Source: Demequina mangrovi (GTDB taxonomy: Bacteria > Actinomycetota > Actinomycetes > Actinomycetales > Demequinaceae). From it: DNA of 63,075 nt. The notes under the pieces are model-generated. The model saw only the letters and a program-made list of their open reading frames with translations. It made no database searches and had not been told where the DNA came from. Both the position numbers and the translations under genes were made by a program. Shown here piece after piece: positions 56,682 through 63,075 of the stretch. Each line of letters opens with the position of its first letter. Position 1 is the first letter of the stretch. The stretch covers positions 1 through 63,075 of the forward strand of contig NZ_BBLU01000009.1 in the NCBI RefSeq assembly GCF_000759715.1, read 5' to 3'.

Positions 56682-57347
56682 ATGCTCGCAGCGCTCACGG
56701 GTGCCGGCCTGTCCGCAGCCGCCGGTCTGAACGCCTTCATCCCCCTCGTCCTCGTGGGGCTGTTCGCGCGCTTCACCGACTTCATCGTGCTCCCGGACCA
56801 GCTCGACTGGCTGCAGAGCTGGCCCGCGATCATCATCGGGCTGCTGCTGCTCGCCGCCGAGCTGGTGCTCGACAAGATCCCCGGCGTCGACCACATCAAC
56901 GACCTGCTGCAGTCGCTGGTGCGCCCGCTCGTCGGCGGCGTGATCTTCGCCGCGACCGCGGCCTCCCAGGTGATCGACCAGAGCGAGTTCTGGCAGGAGA
57001 ACCCCCTCATCGCGGGCGTGGTCGGCGCGGTCATCTCGGCCGGCGTGCACACCGCGAAGTCCGCGTCGCGGCCGTCCGTCAACGCCGCGACCGCCGGCAC
57101 CGGCGCCCCGGTCGCCTCGTTCGCGGAGGACGCGACCGCGGTCGGCCTCAGCCTCATCGCGATCTTCGTGCCGATCCTCGTCATCGTGGTCCTCATCGCG
57201 ATGGCGGCGGTCTTCTACCGCATCGTCACCACCGGCCGTCGGCGCCGCCGTCGCCGCGCGCAGCTCGAGGCCGAGGAGCGCGCCGAGCGCGAGGAGCGGG
57301 CCGCCGCCGGCATCAAGACGCCGTGGTGGCGCGGGCGCTGGCGCTGA
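56682..57347 (+). CDS. DUF4126 membrane protein (221 aa)
   Basis: The protein opens MLAALTGAGLSAAAGLNAFIPLVLVGLFARFT, the DUF4126 signature. It has four to five hydrophobic segments, with the conserved LDKIPGVDHINDLLQSLVRP near residue 65. The C-terminal 50 residues are a highly charged cytoplasmic tail (a run of arginines, then Glu/Arg repeats). The function is unknown. AGGAGG before the ATG and TATCCT upstream support expression as a single gene. Confidence 0.87.
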   Translation: MLAALTGAGLSAAAGLNAFIPLVLVGLFARFTDFIVLPDQLDWLQSWPAIIIGLLLLAAELVLDKIPGVDHINDLLQSLVRPLVGGVIFAATAASQVIDQSEFWQENPLIAGVVGAVISAGVHTAKSASRPSVNAATAGTGAPVASFAEDATAVGLSLIAIFVPILVIVVLIAMAAVFYRIVTTGRRRRRRRAQLEAEERAEREERAAAGIKTPWWRGRWR

Positions 57348-57353
57348 CGCACC

Positions 57354-57379
57354 GGCGCATCGTCCCGGGACGATGCGCC
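57354..57379. terminator. Bidirectional terminator, perfect palindrome of two GGACGATGCG copies
   Basis: GGCGCATCGTCCC and GGGACGATGCGCC abut without a spacer, forming a 26-base perfect palindrome between the convergent stops at 57347 and 57382. Confidence 0.75.
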
Positions 57380-57381
57380 CC

Positions 57382-58137
57382 TCAGGCCGCGGGCGCCTCG
57401 CCGAAGTCCGCGAGGAAGTCGGCGACGAAGTCGTTCGCCGGGTCCCCCGTCACCTCACCGGGCGTGCCGAGCTGCTCGAGCACGCCGCCGCGCGACAGCA
57501 CCGCGATGCGGTCCGCCAGCAGCACCGCCTCGCGCATGTCGTGCGTCACCATCACCACCGTGGTCCCCAGCTCCCGCTGGAGCGCCTGGAACTCGCGCTG
57601 GAGCCGGCGCCTGCCCTGAGGGTCGACCGCGCCGAAGGGCTCGTCCATGAGCATCACGGGCGGGCTCGCCGCGAGCGCGCGCGCCACGCCGACGCGCTGA
57701 CGCTCGCCGCCCGACAGCTCGTGCGGATAGCGGGCGCCGTACACCGGGTGCGGGAGGCCCACGAGCTCGAGCAGCTCGTGCACGCGCTCCCGGGTGCGCT
57801 CCTTGTCCCAGCCGAGCAGGCCGGGGACGGTGGCGACGTTCTGCGCGACCGTGCGGTGGGGGAAGAGGCCCACGTGCTGGATGACGTAGCCGATGCCGCG
57901 GCGCAGCTCGACCGGGTCCCGGCCCATGACGTCCTCGCCGCCGAGCAGGATGCGGCCGGAGCTCGGCTCGACGAGGCGGTTGATCATCCGCAGCGTGGTC
58001 GACTTGCCGCAGCCGGACGGGCCGACGAGCGCGAGCACCTCGCCGGCGCGCGCCTCGAGGTCCAGCTCGCCGACCGCGACGGTGCCGTCGGCGTACACCT
58101 TGCCCACCGCCTCGAGCGTGATCCCCGTGGTGTCCAT
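57382..58137 (-). CDS. OpuC-type quaternary-amine ABC transporter ATPase (251 aa)
   Basis: An importer ATPase with GPSGCGKSTTLRMINRL, LSGGERQRVGVARAL and MLMDEPFGAVDP, closest to OpuCA/ProV-like proteins by the phrase TLRMINRLVEPSSG and YVIQHVGLFPHRTVAQNV. It lacks the C-terminal CBS domains of many OpuCA proteins. It runs divergently from the two permease genes and the binding protein, and probably serves them. TACGGT six bases before the ATG shows a leaderless start, mirrored by the divergent gene. Confidence 0.92.
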   Translation of the reverse strand: MDTTGITLEAVGKVYADGTVAVGELDLEARAGEVLALVGPSGCGKSTTLRMINRLVEPSSGRILLGGEDVMGRDPVELRRGIGYVIQHVGLFPHRTVAQNVATVPGLLGWDKERTRERVHELLELVGLPHPVYGARYPHELSGGERQRVGVARALAASPPVMLMDEPFGAVDPQGRRRLQREFQALQRELGTTVVMVTHDMREAVLLADRIAVLSRGGVLEQLGTPGEVTGDPANDFVADFLADFGEAPAA

Positions 58138-58195
58138 CGGTCCACCGTAGCGCGAAGCCTCGGGGCGTCGAGAGGCCCCGGTGTACGGTCGAACG

Positions 58196-58894
58196 GTGGA
58201 TAACCCCTGGCTGTCGCTCGACTATCTGCGCCGCAGCGGCGACGAGGTGTGGGCGCACCTCGTCATCCACACCTCCCTGACGCTCCAGGCGATGCTCATC
58301 GCGGTCGCCATCGCGCTGCCGCTGGCGATGCTCGCGCGCCGCTCCCGGCGGCTGTCCGGACCGATCCTCGGAATCACCGGCGTGCTGTACACGGTGCCGT
58401 CGTTCGCGCTGTTCGCGCTCCTCGCGCCGTTCACCGGCATCGGACGCACCACCGTGCTCATCGGCCTGGTCGCGTACGCGCTGCTCGTGCTCGTGCGCAA
58501 CACGCTGGTCGGGCTGCAGGGCGTGGATCCCGACGTGGTCGACGCGGCGCGCGGGCTCGGCTACTCCCCCACGAGGCTGCTGCTCACGGTCGAGCTGCCG
58601 AACGCGCTGCCGAGCATCGTCGCGGGCCTGAGGATCGCGACGGTGTCGACGGTCGCGCTCGTGACCGTGGGCGTGGTGGTCGGCTACGGCGGGCTCGGGC
58701 AGCTGATGTTCCGCGGGATGCAGTCGAACTACCGCGCGCAGATCGCCACGAGCTCGCTCCTGTGCCTCGCGCTCGCGCTGGTGCTCGACCTCGCGATCGT
58801 GGCGCTCGCCGCCTGGGCGATGCCGTGGACGCGAGGCTCGCGCGCGCGGCGCCGGCGGCGGGGGCGGGCGCGCGTCGAGGAGGCGGCGGCATGA
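58196..58894 (+). CDS. OpuC-type ABC transporter permease, first (232 aa)
   Basis: A permease with five or six membrane segments and the EAA-type loop GVDPDVVDAARGLGYSPTRLLLTVELPNALPSIVAGL. I chose the GTG at 58196 because TACGGT lies six bases upstream (58184-58189). A GTG at 58181 with GAGAGG upstream is the alternative. The C-terminal tail is very arginine-rich. Its stop overlaps the next permease (ATGA). Confidence 0.9.
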   Translation: MDNPWLSLDYLRRSGDEVWAHLVIHTSLTLQAMLIAVAIALPLAMLARRSRRLSGPILGITGVLYTVPSFALFALLAPFTGIGRTTVLIGLVAYALLVLVRNTLVGLQGVDPDVVDAARGLGYSPTRLLLTVELPNALPSIVAGLRIATVSTVALVTVGVVVGYGGLGQLMFRGMQSNYRAQIATSSLLCLALALVLDLAIVALAAWAMPWTRGSRARRRRRGRARVEEAAA

Positions 58895-59622
58895 GCACCG
58901 TCTCGGACGCGTGGGACTACCTCACCGACCCGGAGAGCTGGACCGGGTCGCACGGCATGTTCGGCACCAACCTCGACGGCTCCCTGCGCTTCCAGCAGGA
59001 CTCGATCATCGCGCTCACGCTCGAGCATCTCTACATGTCGATCGCCGCGGTGGGGATCGCCGCGGCGCTCGCCCTGCCCCTGGGGCTGTGGCTCGGCCAC
59101 GTCCGGCGCGGCGGAGGCGTCACCACGGTGATCTCCAACACCTCACGCGCGATGCCCACGCTCGCGCTGCTCACGCTGTTCAGCGCCTCGGCCATCGGCT
59201 TCGGCAACCGCGCCGTCATCATCGCCGCCGCGATCTTCGCGTTCCCGCCGATCCTCACCAACACGTTCACCGGCATGGCGGGCGTGGACGCCGATGTGCG
59301 CGAGGCCGCCTTCGGCCAGGGCATGACGCGGCTCCAGGTCGCGCTGCGGGTCGAGCTGCCGCTCGCGGTGCCGCTCATCGCGGCGGGCATGCGGACCTCG
59401 ACCACGCAGACGGTCGCGACGGTGCCGCTCGCCGCGCTGGTGGCCGGAGGCGGCCTGGGCGTGATCATCAACACCGGGGTGGCGACGCAGCGCTACGGGC
59501 AGGTGCTCGCCGGCGGCCTCCTCATCGCCGCGCTGTGCCTCGCGATCGACCAGCTGCTCGCACGCGCGCAGCGCGCGGTGACTCCGCGACCGCTGCGCAC
59601 CGGCGCTCCCGTCGCCGCTTGA
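58891..59622 (+). CDS. OpuC-type ABC transporter permease, second (243 aa)
   Basis: The partner permease, with GMAGVDADVREAAFGQGMTRLQVALRVELPLAVPLIAAGMRTSTTQTVATVPLAALVAGGGLG, a typical EAA loop plus the OpuCD-like ATVPLAALVGGGGLG end. The ATG overlaps the first permease stop, with GAGGAGG upstream. The two permeases, the divergent ATPase and the binding protein at 59761 form one importer, probably for glycine betaine, choline or a similar osmolyte. Confidence 0.91.
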   Translation: MSTVSDAWDYLTDPESWTGSHGMFGTNLDGSLRFQQDSIIALTLEHLYMSIAAVGIAAALALPLGLWLGHVRRGGGVTTVISNTSRAMPTLALLTLFSASAIGFGNRAVIIAAAIFAFPPILTNTFTGMAGVDADVREAAFGQGMTRLQVALRVELPLAVPLIAAGMRTSTTQTVATVPLAALVAGGGLGVIINTGVATQRYGQVLAGGLLIAALCLAIDQLLARAQRAVTPRPLRTGAPVAA

Positions 59623-59760
59623 GGCGCTTCCGGGACGCTCCCACCCGTCCGCCCGCGCGCCGAGCGCGAATGGTGAATACCCTGGAAACCGTGCCGAGCG
59701 GGAACATCCGCGCATCAGCCGCGGTTGCGACCCGTGTACGCCCCCGAAGCGAGGAGTGAC

Positions 59761-60765
59761 ATGCGAAGCACCAACGGAAGCCTGGCGGCAGGGGCCGCCG
59801 CGATCCTGCTCCTGGCCGGATGCTCGTCCGGCGACTCGGGCGGAGACTCCAGCGACACCGCGACCGCGGGTTCGGGCGCGACGTCGGACGGCGCGATGGC
59901 CGTCGAGTGCCAGCCCGTCCCCGGCGACTCGCTCGTGGTCCTCGACGACGACCTTATGCTCCAGAACGCCGACAACGTGATCCCGGCGATCAACGCGGAC
60001 GCCGCGACCCCCGAGCTCGTGGCCGCGCTCGACGAGGTCTCGGCGGTGCTCACCACGGACGACCTCATCCAGCTCAACAAGGCCGTCGACATCGACCGTG
60101 CGACCTCCGAGGAGGCCGCGACGCAGTTCGTCGCCGACAACGGGATCTCGGCCCCCGACCAGGGCTCCGGCTCGATCGTCATCGGCGCGGCGAACTTCTC
60201 CGAGAACATCACGGTCGCCTCGATCTACGCCGCGGTGCTCTCCGACGCCGGCTGGGACACCGAGGTGCGGACCATCGGCAGCCGCGAGACCTACCTTCCC
60301 GCGCTCGAGGGCGGCGAGATCCAGGTGGTCCCGGAGTACGCGGCGACCGTGACCGAGTACCTCAACCTCGCCGCCAACGGCGCGGATGCGGATCCGGTCG
60401 CCTCGGGCGACGTCGACGCGACCGTGACGGCGCTCGAGCCGCTCGCCGCAGATGCGGGCCTGGTCTTCGGTGCCCCGTCCGAGGCTCAGGACCAGAACGC
60501 GTTCGCCGTCACCACGGCGTTCTCGGACGAGTACGGCGTCACCTCCCTCACCGAGCTCGCGGACACCTGCGGGACCATCTCGCTCGGCGGGCCTCCCGAG
60601 TGCCCCGAGCGTCCGTTCTGCCAGCTGGGCCTCGAGGAGGAGTACGGCCTCGAGGTGGCGCAGTTCGACTCGCTCGACGCGGGCGGGCCGCTCACCAAGA
60701 ACGCGGTGCGCCAGGGCCAGGTGATGGTGGGCCTGGTGTTCAGCTCGGACGGCGAGCTCGGCTGA
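59761..60765 (+). CDS. OpuAC-type binding lipoprotein with rearranged domain order (334 aa)
   Basis: A lipoprotein (lipobox LLLAGC, C21) of the quaternary-amine binding family. The order is unusual. Residues about 56-130 (SLVVLDDDLMLQNADNVIPAIN, then LTTDDLIQLNKAV) look like the segment that normally ends OpuAC proteins. Residues 138 onward (SIVIGAANFSENITVASIYAAVL) look like the normal start. The chain stops at VFSSDGELG, just where the usual protein would continue into the first segment. This is what a circular permutation would look like. GAGGAG precedes the ATG. A two-way terminator follows. Confidence 0.85.
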   Translation: MRSTNGSLAAGAAAILLLAGCSSGDSGGDSSDTATAGSGATSDGAMAVECQPVPGDSLVVLDDDLMLQNADNVIPAINADAATPELVAALDEVSAVLTTDDLIQLNKAVDIDRATSEEAATQFVADNGISAPDQGSGSIVIGAANFSENITVASIYAAVLSDAGWDTEVRTIGSRETYLPALEGGEIQVVPEYAATVTEYLNLAANGADADPVASGDVDATVTALEPLAADAGLVFGAPSEAQDQNAFAVTTAFSDEYGVTSLTELADTCGTISLGGPPECPERPFCQLGLEEEYGLEVAQFDSLDAGGPLTKNAVRQGQVMVGLVFSSDGELG

Positions 60766-60774
60766 TCTCGCCGC

Positions 60775-60818
60775 CACGCACGAGGGCCCGGTCCGTACGG
60801 ACCGGGCCCTCGTGCGTG
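60775..60818. terminator. Bidirectional terminator, 44-base palindrome
   Basis: The 22 bases from 60775 (CACGCACGAGGGCCCGG...) are repeated perfectly in inverted form to 60818. It lies between the convergent stops of the binding protein and the CDP-glucose dehydratase. Confidence 0.85.
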
Positions 60819-60831
60819 AAGCGGGGGCGGA

Positions 60832-61932
60832 TCAGGCCGCCGCGCCCATGACGCGCACCGGCTCGAGGTAGTACTCGGCGGCCTGGCGGCGCGTGGTCTC
60901 GGCGGGAGTCGCGCCCTCGTCGACCGAGCGCACCCAGTCGATGATGCGCTCGGCCGAGCGGCGCAGGTCGAAGGCGTGGTGCCAGTCGAGCAGCTCGGCG
61001 GCCTTCGAGCCGTCCAGCCACAGGAGCTTGTCCTCCGGGAAGCCGCAGACGTCGCGCTCGGGGCTGAGCAGCGCCTCGTCGCCCCACGCCCGGGCCAGCT
61101 CGAAGACCATCTCGCCCGCGGTGTGGCCCGACGTCGGAGGAGCGAAGTTCAGCGCGTGCACCTGCTCGCCCTCGGCCGTCAGGAGCCGCGCGCCGAGGCG
61201 GACGAAGCCGTCGACCACATCGAGGACGTGCTGGAACGGGCGCACCGCCAGCGGGTCGCGGACGGCGAACACGTCGCCGTCCTGGAACACCTTGACGCAG
61301 TTGGGCACCAGGCGGTCGGCGAAGTCGCCGCCGCCGATGACGTTGCCCAGGCGGACGGACGCGGCGCGGTGCGGGGCCCCGCCCAGGCGGGGCAGGTCCA
61401 TGTACTCGCGGAACATGTTCTCGGCCATCGACTTCGAGGCCGAGTAGGGGCTGCGGCCGCCGATCGGGCTGTCCTCGTTGAGCATCCCGCTGTCCGCGGT
61501 CATCGGCACGTAGCACTTGTCCGACGTGACGTGGACGACGGCGGGCATCATGCCGAGGCGCTCCGCCTCGAGGATGTTGAGCGAGCCGTTGAGGTTGACG
61601 TCGAAGGTCAGGTGGGGCTCGTCGAAGCCGCGACAGAGAATGGCCTGCGCGGCGAGGTGGAAGACGATGTCGGGTCGCGTCACCTCGATCGCGGCGAAGA
61701 GCTTGTCTCGATCGCGGACGTCGCCGCGGATGCGCTTGACGCCCATGGTCTCGAGCCACTGCGCACGGGTCTCCGAGTCCGGATCGTCGTCGGCCGAGTA
61801 GCCCACGACGGTCGCGCCGAGGTGGTCGAGGACCGTGGCGAGCCACGCTCCGATGAATCCGCTGTGGCCCGTGATGAGCACGGTCCTCCCGGAAAAGGTC
61901 GAGCTGTCGCCAGCCCTCTCAGCGTTGCCCAT
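60832..61932 (-). CDS. rfbG: CDP-glucose 4,6-dehydratase-like NAD-dependent enzyme (366 aa)
   Basis: An extended short-chain dehydrogenase with VLITGHSGFIGAWLATVLDHLGA at the NAD site, FHLAAQAI, the catalytic region with VTSDKCY, and YSASKSMAEN as the YxxxK motif. The phrase ITGHSGFIGAWL and the length fit CDP-glucose 4,6-dehydratase, the entry to dideoxysugar synthesis. The usual neighbours rfbF and rfbH are absent, so the exact substrate is uncertain. The ATG at 61932 follows GGGGGGAAT. The long upstream region is AT-richer than average. Confidence 0.85.
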   Translation of the reverse strand: MGNAERAGDSSTFSGRTVLITGHSGFIGAWLATVLDHLGATVVGYSADDDPDSETRAQWLETMGVKRIRGDVRDRDKLFAAIEVTRPDIVFHLAAQAILCRGFDEPHLTFDVNLNGSLNILEAERLGMMPAVVHVTSDKCYVPMTADSGMLNEDSPIGGRSPYSASKSMAENMFREYMDLPRLGGAPHRAASVRLGNVIGGGDFADRLVPNCVKVFQDGDVFAVRDPLAVRPFQHVLDVVDGFVRLGARLLTAEGEQVHALNFAPPTSGHTAGEMVFELARAWGDEALLSPERDVCGFPEDKLLWLDGSKAAELLDWHHAFDLRRSAERIIDWVRSVDEGATPAETTRRQAAEYYLEPVRVMGAAA

Positions 61933-62227
61933 CACATTCCCCCGTATGGTGATCCCCCCTGGGCGGCTCGCGTCCCGAGGCTCCCCCGCTCAGCACCCCT
62001 GGGAAGCAGAACCCTCACCGCGCGGACATCTGCAGGATTCCGCCGGACCCGTTCGCCCCGCTTCGTCCCTTTTGTCCACGACTCCACTTGTAGCGCAACG
62101 AACGGCGGTTCGCTAGTGGCAATCGCGCCGGTTTGCGTAATTCGCGCGATTCGTGCGGGCTGGGGAGCCGCGCGCACGGGCGGCGCCGGACGGGGCCGAA
62201 GAGCGGCTCGGGCCGGAGAGGGAAGCA
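61933..62227. promoter_or_regulatory. Gene-free region upstream of the dehydratase gene
   Basis: About 300 bases without a credible reading frame, with several AT-richer words (GCGTAATTCGCGCGATTC). Inverted repeats CGAAC/GTTCG near 62098-62112 and AATCGCGC/GCGCGATT (62121-62128, 62144-62151) are visible. It presumably carries the dehydratase promoter and a leader of unknown length. I see no known RNA motif. Confidence 0.3.
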
Positions 62228-62259
62228 CGAAGGCCCGGTCCAGATGGACCGGGCCTTCG
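62228..62259 (-). terminator. Terminator after tRNA-Lys
   Basis: CGAAGGCCCGGTCC (62228-62241) pairs with GGACCGGGCCTTCG (62246-62259) just beyond the 3' end of the minus-strand tRNA. Confidence 0.8.
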
Positions 62260-62267
62260 ACCGTTGG

Positions 62268-62340
<73 letters not shown>

Positions 62341-62460
62341 ATCGCCCGCTACCGCGGCGCGAGAGAAAACACTACATGACTTCGGGACGAAAGTGAAATC
62401 GGCACCGAGTCGCCCTCGGAGTGCGGCGGCCTGTCGGTCGCCACCGTTACCGTGGTCACC

Positions 62461-62931
62461 ATGAGCGACTCCCGACTGAGCGTGGGCGACACCGCGCCCG
62501 ACTTCACCGCCCCGACCGACACCGGCACCTTCAGCCTCGCCGACCTGCGCGGCCGCAAGGTCATCCTCTACTTCTACCCCGCCGCGATGACACCCGGCTG
62601 CACCACCCAGGCGTGCGACTTCCGCGACTCGCTCGACCGCCTTCACGCCGAGGGCTACGAGGTCGTGGGCATCTCGAAGGACTCGCCCGAGAAGCTCGCG
62701 AAGTTCCGCGAGACCGAGGGTCTCACCTTCACGCTCGTGTCCGACGAGGACCGCGCGATCCAGGACGCGTACGGCGCGTGGGGCATCAAGAAGCTCTACG
62801 GCAAGGAGGTCGAGGGCTCGATCCGGTCGACCGTCGTGTTGGCCGAGGACGGCACGGTCGCGCTCGCGCAGTACAACGTCAAGGCCACGGGCCACGTCGC
62901 CAAGCTGCGCCGCGACCTCAAGATCGACTGA
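62461..62931 (+). CDS. bcp: Thioredoxin-dependent peroxiredoxin (156 aa)
   Basis: A Bcp/PrxQ enzyme that reduces hydroperoxides using thioredoxin. The peroxidatic cysteine is C47 in TPGCTTQAC and the resolving cysteine C52 lies five residues on, the atypical two-Cys arrangement. VGDTAPDF at the start and YGVWGxKK-like GAWGIKKLYGK are typical. TACCGT (62448-62453) seven bases before the ATG supports leaderless translation from 62461 rather than the GTG at 62452. Confidence 0.95.
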   Translation: MSDSRLSVGDTAPDFTAPTDTGTFSLADLRGRKVILYFYPAAMTPGCTTQACDFRDSLDRLHAEGYEVVGISKDSPEKLAKFRETEGLTFTLVSDEDRAIQDAYGAWGIKKLYGKEVEGSIRSTVVLAEDGTVALAQYNVKATGHVAKLRRDLKID

Positions 62932-62989
62932 CGCACCCGTTCGTGGCGCGGACGGAGAGGGGCGGCCCGCGCCCGTATCCTTGACCCGC

Positions 62990-63071
<82 letters not shown>

Positions 63072-63075
63072 CGCA

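Overview
The window is about 70% GC, densely coded, uses many GTG starts, and has leaderless TAnnnT-N6/7-ATG/GTG promoters. This points to an actinobacterium, most likely a Micrococcales (Cellulomonas/Demequina-like) chromosome. From memory, parts follow the order of the Mycobacterium tuberculosis chromosome: rpiB, pepN, glbO, an alpha-glucosidase, ettA and ssb (around Rv2465c-Rv2478c), then orn with tRNA-His, then bcp. I read it as chromosomal backbone with local insertions. I see no prophage, insertion sequence, CRISPR array or rRNA.

Layout. 0-2.6 kb: an aldo/keto reductase, a small membrane protein and two SRPBCC proteins, all on minus. 2.65-4.6 kb: a cysteine regulon, with a promoter, a 33-residue cysteine-rich leader peptide, a candidate attenuator, cysK and cysE. 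4.6-10.1 kb: aldo/keto reductase, Dps, CoA-binding protein, two tandem Eis-like acetyltransferases and rpiB. 10.1-21.3 kb: a mobile-looking repeat, M13 peptidase, lipoprotein, GH13 glucosidase, ABC exporter, trmL, MarR regulator, a paralogous lipoprotein, MFS exporter and a GGDEF protein. 21.4-31.6 kb: two tandem aminopeptidase N genes separated by an inverted repeat pair, malQ, then an overlapping MscS channel, truncated globin and TesB operon. 31.6-35.2 kb: proVWX with a 330-base leader. 35.4-42.5 kb: thioesterase, VOC protein, ettA, ssb-like gene and a pair of dynamin-like GTPases. 42.7-45.9 kb: tRNA-Arg, an unrecognised protein in an AT-richer pocket, and a TetR/old-yellow-enzyme pair. 45.9-53.4 kb: a galactofuranose-type sugar ABC operon (ytfQ, ytfR, ytfT, yjfF) with a second ATPase and a LacI regulator. 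53.5-55.6 kb: a YtrA-type GntR/ABC operon with a perfect palindromic operator. 55.6-63.1 kb: a tandem-repeat element, orn, tRNA-His, a DUF4126 membrane protein, an OpuC-type quaternary-amine transporter with a rearranged binding protein, an orphan CDP-glucose dehydratase, tRNA-Lys, bcp and tRNA-Leu.

The strongest signals beyond ordinary genes are five. (1) The Cys-rich leader before cysK suggests translation-coupled attenuation. (2) A 10-mer, GGACGATGCG, occurs 26 times by my manual count and is often paired inverted in convergent intergenic hairpins, as DNA-uptake sequences are in other bacteria. (3) The binding protein at 59761 looks like a circular permutation. (4) There are two small dispersed repeat families. 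(5) Leaderless starts are widespread. All coordinates, counts and motif calls were read by eye, and no database search was made.
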